A stretch of DNA of 64,000 nucleotides from Micrococcaceae bacterium Sec5.1 (GCA_039636795.1 CP143430.1:2542001-2606000); one strand, 5' to 3'; counted from the first letter of the stretch, positions 41,662 to 51,590 are shown. Numbers and translations are program-made. The notes: generated by a model not told the origin, from the letters alone.

Positions 41662-42978
41662 TTAGGACAAGCTGCCGAGTGACAGTTCGAGCTGTTCGAG
41701 CAGTATGTCAGCGTGCTCCTTACCGAATACAAGTGGCGGACGCATTTTCAGGACGTTGTCGTGGGGTCCCACACGACTGATGAGCACGCCGCGTTCACGC
41801 ATGTCCTCGATGAGGATTTTCGTCAGGCCTGGGGCTGGGGTGCGGCTGCCGTCACTTTCTATGATGTCTATTCCGAAGAACAGGCCGCGCCCCCTTACGG
41901 AGCCAACGTTGACGCTACCTTGAGCGATGTTTTCGAGGCGGGCACGAATGTACTCGCCCACGTGGCCGGCTTTGGCCATGAGGTCTTCCTGTTCCATGAA
42001 GCGCAGCACGGCCAGTCCGGCGGCGGAAGAGACAGGGCTTCCTGCAAAGGTGTTGAAGAACATGTTGTTCTGGCCGAATTCGTCGAGCAGTTCAGCCGTA
42101 GTGACTACGGCGCCGATAGGGTGTCCGTTGCCCATGGGTTTGCCCATCGTTACGAGTTCGGGTTCCAGGCCGAACATTTGGTAGCCCCACATGCCGGATC
42201 CTGTGCGGCCGAAGCCCGATTGCACCTCGTCGGAGATGATGAGCCCTCCTGCGGCACGGACGCGGGCGGCGACGCCCTCAATGTAGCCGGCGGGCGGCTG
42301 CAGAAGCCCCTCGGTGGAGAAGAGGGGGTCAAAAAGGAATGCAGAGACGCCGTGACCCGTGGCTTGAAGTGATGCGATGGCGATGTCAACGTCAGACAAG
42401 GACTGCTTAAGCAATGCGGGCACGTCGGCCTCTGCAACGCCGTGAGTGTCGGGAATCGGGAGGGGCCGGACATGGGAACCGAGCGGTTCGCGCACCGTCA
42501 ATCCCGTTGTCAGTTCGGCCAGACTGGTGGTGTTTCCGTGGTAGCTGAAATCTGAAACCAGCACGCCGGTGTTCCCGGTGTGTTGTCGCGCGATCCGCAA
42601 GGCGAGCTCGTTGGCTTCCGAACCGCTGTTGGTCAGGAACAGCCGTTCCAGGGCGCCGTCGAAGGTGCCGAGCAGGGCTTCTGCGTATTCCACTACACGG
42701 TTGTTCAGGTAGCGGGTGTGCAGGTTGATGGTGAGCAGCTGTTGGTAGATCGCGTCAGCCACGGCGGGGTTCGCATGGCCCACGTGTGGAACGTTGTTGT
42801 AACCATCAAGGTAGATCTTGCCTTGCGCGTCGGTCAGCCAAACGCCAGAGCCGGAGACCAGTTCCAGCGGATTCTCGTAAAAAAGCGGGGAGTACGGGCC
42901 AAGTGTGGCGTATCGGCGGGCCAACAGGTCCTTGCCTGGCTGCTGCACCTGGGACTCAGTCTTGGTTTCCGTAGTCAT
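41662..42978 (-). CDS. Class III aminotransferase, phospho-lyase-like
   Basis: The 438-residue PLP enzyme has the class III marks: FLTNSGSEANELALRIAR, SDFSYHGNTTS, ISDEVQSGFGRTG and the PLP-binding Lys in VTMGKPMGNGHPIGA. The GKPMGNGHP string is shared with ethanolamine-phosphate and phosphohydroxylysine phospho-lyases, which eliminate phosphate and ammonia instead of transaminating. An APH-family kinase gene (43832) lies 0.85 kb away across the TetR gene, which fits that role. Direct transamination remains possible. Confidence 0.87.
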   Translation of the reverse strand: MTTETKTESQVQQPGKDLLARRYATLGPYSPLFYENPLELVSGSGVWLTDAQGKIYLDGYNNVPHVGHANPAVADAIYQQLLTINLHTRYLNNRVVEYAEALLGTFDGALERLFLTNSGSEANELALRIARQHTGNTGVLVSDFSYHGNTTSLAELTTGLTVREPLGSHVRPLPIPDTHGVAEADVPALLKQSLSDVDIAIASLQATGHGVSAFLFDPLFSTEGLLQPPAGYIEGVAARVRAAGGLIISDEVQSGFGRTGSGMWGYQMFGLEPELVTMGKPMGNGHPIGAVVTTAELLDEFGQNNMFFNTFAGSPVSSAAGLAVLRFMEQEDLMAKAGHVGEYIRARLENIAQGSVNVGSVRGRGLFFGIDIIESDGSRTPAPGLTKILIEDMRERGVLISRVGPHDNVLKMRPPLVFGKEHADILLEQLELSLGSLS

Positions 42979-43055
42979 GGCTGTCTTTCTGGCGCTTGCC
43001 GGCCTAAGCCGGCCGCGTTCTATTCGCGTTGAAGGTGGAGTGGGGATGACTGGTT

Positions 43056-43667
43056 CTAAGCCGGTTTTGTGAGGAGGCCTTCGACGAGCAGTTTTACGGC
43101 GGCTATCTGTTGCTCGGCGGTTCCGGGTGTCACGGCGGCCCGGGCGCCCGAGGCTCGAATGGCTCCCGACAGAGCCGTGGCCAGGGCATCACTGTCGGAG
43201 CCTTGGCGCAATTGACCTGCAGCGAGTGCCGTGGAAAGGTCGAGTTTGATCAGCGCCTCGAACGACTCGGATGTCCGCCGCACACCGGAAAGGACAGGTG
43301 TGACGTCCGGCCCCATAAGGCCGTAGAAGCGTCCTGAAGGACTGCTGGTCATTTCCACGTAGGCGCGTGCCAAAGCTGATATGCGGCCTGCTGTGTCGCT
43401 TGCTTCGTCGCGAAGCTCCAGGCCTCGGGCGTGCACGGCGTCTGCGACCCGCAGGTACACTTCCCGGACTACATCATCGCGCCCGCCGGGAAAATGCGCG
43501 TACACAGTCCCCCGGGAGAGTCCAGCCCGCTGGCTGACTTCTTCGAGGGCGAGCCCGGAGTAACCACTCTCGCCCAACATCTCTGCCGCAGCGTCGAGAA
43601 TGTCTGATCGCGTCCGAAGCCGGTTCCGCTCACGCAGCGACAGTTGCTTGTCCGTTTTCAGGTCCAT
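43056..43667 (-). CDS. TetR-family regulator between aminotransferase and kinase genes
   Basis: The start could be 43694 or 43667 (MDLKTDKQLS); I take the latter. The HTH, ILDAAAEMLGESGYSGLALEEVSQRAGLSRGTVYAHFPGGRDDVV, begins near residue 22. The gene runs in the same direction as the aminotransferase gene, and it diverges from the kinase/permease genes. It is placed to control the whole cluster; effector unknown. Confidence 0.82.
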   Translation of the reverse strand: MDLKTDKQLSLRERNRLRTRSDILDAAAEMLGESGYSGLALEEVSQRAGLSRGTVYAHFPGGRDDVVREVYLRVADAVHARGLELRDEASDTAGRISALARAYVEMTSSPSGRFYGLMGPDVTPVLSGVRRTSESFEALIKLDLSTALAAGQLRQGSDSDALATALSGAIRASGARAAVTPGTAEQQIAAVKLLVEGLLTKPA

Positions 43668-43831
43668 GCGGTTACCCAACCTTCCCAAGGCCATCCGTTG
43701 TCTTGCTTATTCAATAATGACACACGTCACTCAAAAACTGAACACGCTGTACTGTTGCCAAACTATGTGTGCAGGATTTAGCTTTAGGTATGACCCCGCT
43801 CACAACCGGGCTCAGGAAGCAGGAAATCAGC

Positions 43832-44848
43832 ATGACAACAGAAGCGGCAATCCGAACAGTCAGGGGAGCGCTGGAGCAGTACGGTTTTGATCCAACCGCC
43901 CCTATTGAATTGGTCAAGTACCGGGAGAACTACGTTTTCCGGCTCACATCTGACTCCGGGGACAGCTATGCCATCCGCCTGCATCGGGCCGGGTACAGGA
44001 CTGATGCGGAGATCAACACCGAGCTTGCCTATCTGCATGCGCTGGCCGAGCACGGGCTAAGCGTGTCCCAGCCGGTTGCCACCCTCAGCGGTGACTTCGT
44101 ATGCGTAGTCACAGCTGAGGATGGGACCGTTTTCCAACTGGACGTCTTGCGTTGGGTGGACGGTGGGGTGCCCTTGGGTGACATCACTGAAGCGATGGCG
44201 GGGGAAAGCTCGCTTGATCCGGCAGTATTCCGCCAGTTGGGCGTCCTGACCGCTGAACTGCACACATGCACTTCCACAATCGGCCGAGTCGAAGCGTTCC
44301 GGCGCCAGGCCTGGGATGCCGACGGGCTGGTAGGCGACTCGGCCCAGTGGGGTAATCCGTTGGCCCTTCAGAGCCTGGGTCCCGAGGGCGAATCACTCCT
44401 GGAATCCGGGGTGGAGAAGTTGCGGCAAGACCTTGCGGCCCTTCCAAAGTCTGTCGAGGTCTACGGGGTGATCCACGCTGATCTGACTCCCGAAAACGTT
44501 CTGGTCGGTCAAGACGGCCAGATGGTTTTGATCGATTTCGACGACTTCGGTGAGGGTTGGCACCTCTTCGATTTGGCAACGATCATGTTCTTCTTCCAGC
44601 CGCACCCCCTTTACGAGAGCTACCGCGGAGCTCTGCTTGAGGGCTACGCCTCGGCCCGAGCCTTGCCGGACGGATTCCTCAAATCCTGGGACTGCATGCT
44701 GCTCTCGCGGGGGTTGACCTATTTGGGCTGGGCATCCACGCGCAGAGGTGACGAAGCTGCAGAATTCATCGTCGAACGCATTGTTCCGATGGTCCTTGGA
44801 CTCGCCCGAAACTACATCTCCAAAAGCTATACGTCCGCAGCCACCTAA
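43832..44848 (+). CDS. APH-family small-molecule kinase (amino-alcohol/hydroxylysine kinase-like)
   Basis: The start at 43832 has AGGAAA upstream. The 338-residue protein has the aminoglycoside-phosphotransferase fold: VIHADLTPENVLVGQDGQMVLIDFDDFGEGWHLFDLA holds the catalytic loop (HADLTPEN) and metal-binding DFDD. With a phospho-lyase-like aminotransferase beside it, phosphorylation of an amino alcohol (ethanolamine, 1-amino-2-propanol or hydroxylysine) is the likeliest role. Choline- or homoserine-kinase-like activity is an alternative. Confidence 0.8.
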   Translation: MTTEAAIRTVRGALEQYGFDPTAPIELVKYRENYVFRLTSDSGDSYAIRLHRAGYRTDAEINTELAYLHALAEHGLSVSQPVATLSGDFVCVVTAEDGTVFQLDVLRWVDGGVPLGDITEAMAGESSLDPAVFRQLGVLTAELHTCTSTIGRVEAFRRQAWDADGLVGDSAQWGNPLALQSLGPEGESLLESGVEKLRQDLAALPKSVEVYGVIHADLTPENVLVGQDGQMVLIDFDDFGEGWHLFDLATIMFFFQPHPLYESYRGALLEGYASARALPDGFLKSWDCMLLSRGLTYLGWASTRRGDEAAEFIVERIVPMVLGLARNYISKSYTSAAT

Positions 44849-44981
44849 CCATCATTCCCCGGAAATCTCCGGTCAGGCGGCCTGTCTCCCCACGCCCGTG
44901 CAGCTTTCCGGCTCACCGGCGGGTACCCAGTTGTGCCAAAAAGCACGACCTTCGCTCGTACATCTCCCAGGAGTAAACCCC

Positions 44982-46484
44982 GTGAAACCTCAATTCCCTG
45001 AGCAAGGCGCTGCCGGCACCGAGCTCTCTTCCAATGCCTTGGGCGTCGGAGGCATCGTTTTTCTGGTGCTGGCAGCGGTAGCCCCGTTGACCGGCATCAT
45101 CGTTATCGCGACACTAGGCATTGCCCTGGGCAACGGAGGGGGTATGCCCGGTGCGTTTATCATCGCAACCCTGATTTTGTTGCTCTTCGCTGTCGGCTAC
45201 GCACAAATGGCCAAGAAGCTCGTCAGTGCCGGAGGGTTTTACGCTTTCGTCGTCAAAGGCCTCGGCCGTCGCATGGGCCTTGTGGCAGGCAACATCGCCC
45301 TGCTCGGCTATAACTGCTTTGTGGCTGGAGCCATCGGCACGTCCGGCTTCTTCACCGCCACAGTCATCAAAGAACTGACAGGACTGGACCTGCCGTGGTT
45401 CGTCTGGAGCCTCATCACCGTGGTGCTGATTTTCTTGCTGACACGCCGAGGCATCGATTTCAGCGCAAAAGTGTTGGGCGTCTGCCTGGTCCTGGAGGTG
45501 TCCATCCTCTTGATCCTGGACTTCAACGTTCTGCTCACGCACGGGTTCTCATTTGAAGCGCTGATGCCCCAGGCAGTGTTCTCGGGATCACTGGGACTGG
45601 CCTTGCTCTTCGCAGCCAATTGCTTTGTCGGCTTCGAAGCAACCGGCCTGTTCAGCGAGGAAGCCCGGGACCCCCACCGCACGATCCCGAAAGCGACGTA
45701 CATCGCCATCTTGTTCATTGGCGCTTTCGCTGCATTCACGACGTGGGCCATCGTCAGCGCCCTGGGTGTCGCCCAGGCACAGGACACCGCCATCGAGCAC
45801 TTGCCCACAGGTGACTTGGTCTTCATGCTCTCAAATCAATACCTCGGCGACACCCTCACCAAGGTCATGATGGTCCTGCTTCTGGTCTCACTCTTCGCTG
45901 CGCTGCTGGCACTCCACAACTCGGCCGCCCGCTACATCTACGCCTACGGCCGCGTCGGAATTCTGCCGAGAGCCCTCAGCCGCACACGAAGCTCCAACGG
46001 ATCCCCCCAGAACGCCAGCGCCGCGCAGCTACTTTTCGGCACGCTGATTGCGGGAATCTACTACGCGGCTGGTTTGGACCCCATTACCGCCCTGACCGCC
46101 TCAATGACGGGATTCGGCACCTTGGGAATCCTGACCCTTCAAATGCTTGCCGCTGTGGCCGTTGTCGTCCACTTCCGCCGCAACAGGGACCCAAGGCTCT
46201 GGAAAACCCTGGTAGCCCCGAGCCTTGGAGCACTCGGGCTTGCCCTGATCGTGCTGCTGGCGATTCTAAACTTCACCGCACTGGCCGGTTCCGACAATCC
46301 CGTCATTGGCGCGCTGCCGTGGCTGCTCGTTGTTGCGGTTCTCACCGGACTCGCCACTGCGCAGTGGCTCAAGTCCCGCAGGCCTGAGATTTACCACGAG
46401 CTGCTCAGCGACATGGAGCACTACGACAAAGCGCATCGCGACCTCGCCGATGCCACCAGCACATCTGGACCCGGCGCATGGTAG
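44982..46484 (+). CDS. APC-family amino acid/amine permease
   Basis: I start at the GTG at 44982, with CAGGAG upstream; an open frame from 44748 overlaps the kinase gene antiparallel to sense. The 500-residue protein has about 12 spans, opening GVGGIVFLVLAAVAPLTGIIVIATLGIALGNGGG, typical of the APC superfamily. FVGFEATGLFSEEARDPHRTIPKATY is the conserved segment after span 6. It probably imports the substrate of the kinase. It overlaps the SDR gene by 7 bp. Confidence 0.88.
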   Translation: MKPQFPEQGAAGTELSSNALGVGGIVFLVLAAVAPLTGIIVIATLGIALGNGGGMPGAFIIATLILLLFAVGYAQMAKKLVSAGGFYAFVVKGLGRRMGLVAGNIALLGYNCFVAGAIGTSGFFTATVIKELTGLDLPWFVWSLITVVLIFLLTRRGIDFSAKVLGVCLVLEVSILLILDFNVLLTHGFSFEALMPQAVFSGSLGLALLFAANCFVGFEATGLFSEEARDPHRTIPKATYIAILFIGAFAAFTTWAIVSALGVAQAQDTAIEHLPTGDLVFMLSNQYLGDTLTKVMMVLLLVSLFAALLALHNSAARYIYAYGRVGILPRALSRTRSSNGSPQNASAAQLLFGTLIAGIYYAAGLDPITALTASMTGFGTLGILTLQMLAAVAVVVHFRRNRDPRLWKTLVAPSLGALGLALIVLLAILNFTALAGSDNPVIGALPWLLVVAVLTGLATAQWLKSRRPEIYHELLSDMEHYDKAHRDLADATSTSGPGAW

Positions 46485-47245
46485 ACCTCCGACTAGAGGG
46501 CCGGCGAGTCCTGGTCACCGGCGGAACGTCGGGCATCGGGCTCGCAGTGGCCGATGCCTTCGCCAGAGAAGGGGCCAACGTAGGCATTGTCGGCAGGTCG
46601 TCGCAACGGCTCTCGACGGCGGTGGACGACTTACGTGCGAGACATCCCCACGTAACCGTCGTCGGAGGCGTCTGTGACATGTCCGACGAGTCAGCTGTAC
46701 AGTCCGCCACCAGTGACCTGGTGTCACAATTGGGCGGGTTGGATCACCTTGTCAGCAGCGCCGGCATCTCTGGATCCCTCGGCAGCCCTGTGGATCAGGT
46801 TCCGGCCGAGGAGTTCATGGAGGTCCAACGGACCAACGTGCTGGGCCCGTTCCTGGCGATCAAGACAGCGTTGCCCCATCTTCGCGAGGGGACAGGTGCG
46901 ACATATACGCTCATCGGCAATGACTCCGGCTTCGTCGCCGTGCCAGGCATGTTGGCTTACAACGCATCCAAGGGCGCAATCGTCCAGCTGACTCGGGCTT
47001 TGTCGACGGAACTCTACAATGACGGCATCCGCGTCAACAGCGTCTGCCCGTCAATCGTGGATACGCCAATGGCCCGCGAAGGCCTCGGCATTGACTCATT
47101 TGAGAACGCCGGATACCCCGTCAGTAAGCCCTCGGATGTTGCCTGGCTTGTGCTCAGTCTTGCATCCCCTCTCTCCGGCCCTGTCAACGGTGTCTCCCTC
47201 ATGGCTGACTACGGCTACCACGCACGGTCGTCTTTTCCTGCCTGA
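46478..47245 (+). CDS. Short-chain dehydrogenase/reductase
   Basis: The 255-residue SDR has the cofactor loop VTGGTSGIGLAVADAF at the N-terminus, the NAG-like region LVSSAGISGS and the active-site YNASKGAIVQL (Tyr and Lys). It oxidises or reduces an alcohol/ketone with NAD(P). Overlap with the permease gene places it in the same operon. It could act on the aldehyde or ketone left after phospho-lyase action, but the substrate is unknown. Confidence 0.87.
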   Translation: MVDLRLEGRRVLVTGGTSGIGLAVADAFAREGANVGIVGRSSQRLSTAVDDLRARHPHVTVVGGVCDMSDESAVQSATSDLVSQLGGLDHLVSSAGISGSLGSPVDQVPAEEFMEVQRTNVLGPFLAIKTALPHLREGTGATYTLIGNDSGFVAVPGMLAYNASKGAIVQLTRALSTELYNDGIRVNSVCPSIVDTPMAREGLGIDSFENAGYPVSKPSDVAWLVLSLASPLSGPVNGVSLMADYGYHARSSFPA

Positions 47246-47279
47246 ACGACTACCGCAACCACCACGAAAGGATTTCATT

Positions 47280-48092
47280 TTGAACACCACAACAACGCCC
47301 GAGTTTATTTCCGTCGGCGCCCTGGGTGAGGGTTTCGCCGTTAACAACAACATTCTCGAAGTGAACGAGGGCCTGAACGGCCAGGGCTTAATGCTCCATT
47401 TTCCCGGCGGACGCACTCACGAGTGCCGGATCTTGAACAGCCAGACACTGGTCTGGGACGGCCGGGAGCAGGACGCACGCGTCACCTCCGTCAGGGAAGG
47501 CATTTACTTCATTGATTTCCTCATGGGCGACGGTTTCCTCGTGGGCGACTCGGTCAAGAAGTCAGTAAGCCTCGTACTGGACAACAACAACGGGCAAGCG
47601 ACCCTGATAGAGGGAGCACTCCCTGACGAGCAAGCCACTTCCATCAGTGCCTACGACAGGGCACGCCAAGGCACGGAACTAACTGGAGTTGAAGCAGCCA
47701 TTCTTCACGGCTCGGTAGGCGGGACGCACGGCGGAACCGCACACGCCCCCACCGGCGAACTGATCGGGCTAAGGAACCGTTACCACTACAGCCCCGAAGA
47801 GGTATACGAACACGTTTACCTGAACAACAACTTCTACACGTGGCACTGCATTGAGGGCTCAGAAGCCGGTCTGGGTGACACCGACCGCTGCAACTACATC
47901 AAAATCGCTGAGGCTCTGTATCTTTTCGTCTGGCGTGAAAAGATCGTCCCCACCCTCGGCGTCATTCTCATCGATATGAACCGACTAAAAACAGACGGCA
48001 AGATCTTTGGGTACAACGGCTTCGACTTCTCCACCTACACAAACTTCCCCGTGGGTGCCATTACGGAAGTAGTCAACGTCACCACTCACTAA
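47280..48092 (+). CDS. MoaF-like protein
   Basis: I place the start at a TTG (47280) just after GAAAGGATTTC; the frame also runs upstream inside the SDR gene without protein-like sequence. The 270-residue product, opening MNTTTTPEFISVGALGEGFAVNNN, resembles MoaF of monoamine-utilisation (moa) loci, with paired beta-barrel (lipocalin-like) halves. The family's reaction is not known to me. It forms the end of the kinase-permease-SDR operon. Confidence 0.7.
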   Translation: MNTTTTPEFISVGALGEGFAVNNNILEVNEGLNGQGLMLHFPGGRTHECRILNSQTLVWDGREQDARVTSVREGIYFIDFLMGDGFLVGDSVKKSVSLVLDNNNGQATLIEGALPDEQATSISAYDRARQGTELTGVEAAILHGSVGGTHGGTAHAPTGELIGLRNRYHYSPEEVYEHVYLNNNFYTWHCIEGSEAGLGDTDRCNYIKIAEALYLFVWREKIVPTLGVILIDMNRLKTDGKIFGYNGFDFSTYTNFPVGAITEVVNVTTH

Positions 48093-48215
48093 GGCGTCTC
48101 CGGTTTCGGCATTGCTGTAGGCCCATGCAGGATGCAGAGCGCCGTGGCCCATATGTCACGTGGGTCTCGGTGGGGCCCCACCGGGCATTCTGCGTGGCCT
48201 GCCTATACTCAAACC

Positions 48216-48842
48216 ATGACAACCGAGAACGCCCCGAACACTCCCTCTACAGCGGACTCGTCCCCTCCGGAAAGTGGTCAGCAGGGCGCCCTCGAAGCCA
48301 TTATCGCGCTGCAAGTCAGGCGCTACAGAGTCGAAGCCGGCATGTCGGCCGCTGAACTTGCTATTCGTACCGGGCTTTCCAAGGCCATGGTTTCCAAGAT
48401 TGAGTCCGCCAGCACTTCATCTTCTTTGACAACCCTTCAACGGCTGGCGTTGGGGCTTAACATCCCTGTCACCGCCCTTTTCCAGGGGGCTGATACGGAG
48501 CGCGAGGCCTCGCTCACTCGTGCCGGAGAAGGGAGCGTCACGGTACGGACCGGAACTCGACATGGCCACGAGTATCGTTTGCTGGGCTCCCTTAAGCGGC
48601 GGGAACATGCCGTCGAACCCACTCTGGTCACCCTTTCCAGTGCCTCTGATGTTTTCCCGCAGTTCCAGCACACGGGCACTGAATTCATCTACATGCTCGA
48701 AGGTCGAATGGTTTACAGTCACGGATCCTACGAGTATGAGCTCGCACCAGGAGACTCGTTGTTGTTCGAGGCTGAGGGACCGCACGGACCACTTCGGCTA
48801 ACGGAACTCCCCATTCGCTTTCTGGCAGTTGCTTCGCATTAA
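48216..48842 (+). CDS. XRE-cupin transcriptional regulator
   Basis: The ATG at 48216 is preferred to 48132, whose extra residues are low-complexity. The 209-residue protein has an N-terminal HTH (VEAGMSAAELAIRTGLSKAMVSKIESAS, about residues 40-67) and a C-terminal cupin (LEGRMVYSHGSYEYELAPGDSLLFEAEGPHG). Regulators of this design sense amino acids, polyamines or aldehydes and control nearby catabolic genes. It follows the MoaF-like gene, so it may control that operon. Confidence 0.87.
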   Translation: MTTENAPNTPSTADSSPPESGQQGALEAIIALQVRRYRVEAGMSAAELAIRTGLSKAMVSKIESASTSSSLTTLQRLALGLNIPVTALFQGADTEREASLTRAGEGSVTVRTGTRHGHEYRLLGSLKRREHAVEPTLVTLSSASDVFPQFQHTGTEFIYMLEGRMVYSHGSYEYELAPGDSLLFEAEGPHGPLRLTELPIRFLAVASH

Positions 48843-48904
48843 TTGCAGTGGTACGACTGCAACTATTTCCGGGGCGTAATCGGTCTGCACATCAGGTGCG
48901 GCAA

Positions 48905-50194
48905 TTATGAGCGTGAAGGGGAGCCGAGCATTTCGGGTTCTTCGTCGATGAGGTAGGCTTCTTCGGCGTGGGCGGCGATGTCGATGCCTCGCATTTCGTC
49001 TTCCGGTCGTATGCGCAAGCCGACGGTGACGTGGACGAGCTTAGCTACGAGCCATGTCACGGCGAACGAGTAGACCAGCACTGCCCCAGTGGCCAGCGCC
49101 TGTGTGCCCAGCAGGCCCAGTCCGCCCCCGTAGAGCAATCCCGCAGTCTTGTTGGGTGCAGCTTCGGTCGCGAAGATGCCGATGAGCAGTGTGCCGATGA
49201 CGCCTCCCACGAGGTGCACGCCCACAACGTCCAGGGAGTCATCAAAGCCGAGGCGAAATTTCCATTCGACCGCCAGGGAGCACACGGCTCCGGCGATGGC
49301 TCCAATGGCAATGGCACCCAGCGGGCTGACTGCGCCACACGCTGGAGTGATGGCAACGAGGCCGGCCACGAGACCGGATGCGGCCCCGATGCTGCTGGCG
49401 CGCCCACGGCGGAGGCGTTCGACGGCGATCCAGCCCAGGAGCGCAGCGGTACCAGCCACCGCGGTGGTCAGAAAGACGACCGATGCGGTGTTACCGGCGG
49501 CGAGGGCTGAACCGGCATTGAATCCGTACCAGCCGACCCAGAGCAGACCGGCACCGACAAGTACCAGCGGGCGGCTGTGCGGACGGACGTGTTCGCTTTT
49601 GGGCCAACCGGCGCTGCGGCCGAGCACCAGCGAAAGCGCCAACGCTGCGACGCCGGCGTTAATGTGGACGGCCGTTCCGCCGGCGAAGTCGATGGCTTTC
49701 AGGCTGTTGAGGATCCAGCCGCCGGTGACAGTGCCGTCAGGGGAGTTGAGGGCAAAGACCCAGTGGGCCACGGGCAGGTAGACCAGTGTTGACCAGAGCG
49801 CCGCGAAGAGCATCCATGCGCCGAACTTCATCCGCCCGGCCGCGGCACCGGCGATGATGGCAGTGGTGATCCCGGCGAAGAAGAGTTGGAAGACGGCAAA
49901 GACTGCTGGGGGAACGTCGGCGTTGGGATCAGCGGCGAGCAGCTGGTTCATGCCCAGGTATTGGATGGGATCGCCGATCAGGCCCAATCCACCGATGGAA
50001 TTGCCGAAGACTGCCGAGTAGCCGAAAGCGGCCCAGAGGACCGCGACAATGCTGACGCCGCCGAAGCACATCATCATCATGTTCAGTATCCGGCGTGAAC
50101 CCACCATGCCTCCGTAGAACAGAGCGAGGGCGGGGATCATCAAACACACCAAAGCCGAGCTGACCAGCAGCCAGGCGACATTTCCGGAATCCAT
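48905..50194 (-). CDS. amt: Ammonium channel (AmtB-like)
   Basis: I start at 50194 (MDSGNVAWLL). The 429-residue protein has the eleven-span Amt fold; the two pore histidines are in GGTAVHINAGVAALALSL and GVHLVGGVIGTLLIG, and it ends in the polar tail RPEDEMRGIDIAAHAEEAYLIDEEPE where GlnK would bind. No glnK gene follows. It may pick up or hold ammonia from the neighbouring amino-acid catabolic genes. Identification is firm. Confidence 0.93.
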   Translation of the reverse strand: MDSGNVAWLLVSSALVCLMIPALALFYGGMVGSRRILNMMMMCFGGVSIVAVLWAAFGYSAVFGNSIGGLGLIGDPIQYLGMNQLLAADPNADVPPAVFAVFQLFFAGITTAIIAGAAAGRMKFGAWMLFAALWSTLVYLPVAHWVFALNSPDGTVTGGWILNSLKAIDFAGGTAVHINAGVAALALSLVLGRSAGWPKSEHVRPHSRPLVLVGAGLLWVGWYGFNAGSALAAGNTASVVFLTTAVAGTAALLGWIAVERLRRGRASSIGAASGLVAGLVAITPACGAVSPLGAIAIGAIAGAVCSLAVEWKFRLGFDDSLDVVGVHLVGGVIGTLLIGIFATEAAPNKTAGLLYGGGLGLLGTQALATGAVLVYSFAVTWLVAKLVHVTVGLRIRPEDEMRGIDIAAHAEEAYLIDEEPEMLGSPSRS

Positions 50195-50314
50195 GGGATG
50201 CCCTTTCTGAGGAGAGTGGGAATGTGCCCCACGCCGGTTTGCGGCGCGGGGCACACACGTTTACTTATGGACCGCAATCACCGGGCGCGGCCCGGCGGTA
50301 GGAAGCGCGTGGGA

Positions 50315-51448
50315 TTATGCGAGGGCCGGGGTGTCCCAGAGATTCAGGACCGTACCGATGTTCTTCTCCTCGGCAGCGTGGTAAAGATCGGTGGCCCAGG
50401 CGACATCCTCAATGGGCATGCCGCCTACGGAGTAGAGGATGACTTCCTCATCGTCGCGGCGGGCAGGGAGCTTGCCGGTGGCAATGTCCGCGATCTCCTC
50501 GATTTTCGAGGCCGGAATCTTTCCTTCCTCCAGAAGCCCGAACCAGTGTGATCCCGGAATGCCGAGGATTTGGTAGGCCGTGGGTCCATATTCTTCGAGC
50601 CACGCCTGGTAGAGGCCTTCGGCGTCGATGACCAGGCGGGCATCGCCCTGCAGGAAGTCGTCGTCGAAACGGGCAGCAGCGGGAAGGAGCAGCAGTGCAC
50701 CGGGCTTGATGGCTGATTTCGGGAAGTACGGGAAGGCGTCGCTGCCGGCGGCATCGGTGGATGTGGTCGCCATAACCACATCGGCGTCGGCGATGGCGTC
50801 TTCGATGGTTTCAGCTGCGGTGACGTTGGTGAGTTGGGGGAAGGTTGCTTTCGCCCAATCCACAAAGGTGCCGGTGCTTCCTTCGCTACGGCCCTTCACG
50901 TACAGGGTGTCGATCGAAGGGCGCAAGGCCAGCGTGGTTGAAAGGACCGAGCGGGCGATGACACCGGGGCCGACCACCGCTGCGACTTTGGCGTCGGCCT
51001 TGGCCAGGTGCTTGACGCCGACGCCGGGAACGGCGCCTGTGCGGTATGCGCTCAGCAGGTTTGCGCTCATGATCGCCAGTGGCGCGCCAGTGTCGCTGTC
51101 GTTCAGGACGAATACGTGGATCGAGCGGGGAAGTCCCTTCTTGCGGTTTTCAGTGTTGGAGCCGTACCACTTCACGCCCGAGGTGCCGAAGCGGCCGCCC
51201 AGGTAGGCGGGCATAGCCATGAAACGACGATCCGGTCCATCCTTTGGCATGCCTTCAAACTCAGGAGCGATGGGGAAAGTGATCATGGCGCCGTGGGAAT
51301 TGCCGTTCTCGCCGGCCATTCGGTAGTCCCCTTGACGCAATAGAACGAGGGCTTCCTCCATGACGTCGGTGCATCGGACGAGATCGCCGACGCCGGCCTC
51401 GATCATGTCGGGCTCGCTCAGGTAACGGAAGTTGATTTGTGTGGACAT
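50315..51448 (-). CDS. Ornithine-cyclodeaminase/mu-crystallin family protein
   Basis: The start at 51448 has AGGAGTGCC in front. The 377-residue protein has the OCD NAD-binding region, VAAVVGPGVIARSVLSTTLAL near residue 165, and the substrate face SGVKWYGSN and ANLLSAYRTGAVPGVG. The family deaminates, reduces or cyclises amino acids; the loop set does not fix the substrate. Some OCD homologues of similar length are labelled tyramine oxidase subunit B, but I cannot verify that here. It shares strand with Amt and the two following enzymes. Confidence 0.8.
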   Translation of the reverse strand: MSTQINFRYLSEPDMIEAGVGDLVRCTDVMEEALVLLRQGDYRMAGENGNSHGAMITFPIAPEFEGMPKDGPDRRFMAMPAYLGGRFGTSGVKWYGSNTENRKKGLPRSIHVFVLNDSDTGAPLAIMSANLLSAYRTGAVPGVGVKHLAKADAKVAAVVGPGVIARSVLSTTLALRPSIDTLYVKGRSEGSTGTFVDWAKATFPQLTNVTAAETIEDAIADADVVMATTSTDAAGSDAFPYFPKSAIKPGALLLLPAAARFDDDFLQGDARLVIDAEGLYQAWLEEYGPTAYQILGIPGSHWFGLLEEGKIPASKIEEIADIATGKLPARRDDEEVILYSVGGMPIEDVAWATDLYHAAEEKNIGTVLNLWDTPALA

Positions 51449-51590
51449 GGCACTCCTTAGTCGTTGAATCTTATGAAACATGAATTACTAACAGTAAACA
51501 CGGAAGGGATTTCTGATGGGTCAAGCCAGCGTTTCCGGCTTGTTACTTCTTTCTCGGGGACATTCCAGAGCGGCTGTTTTGCTGAACGCC

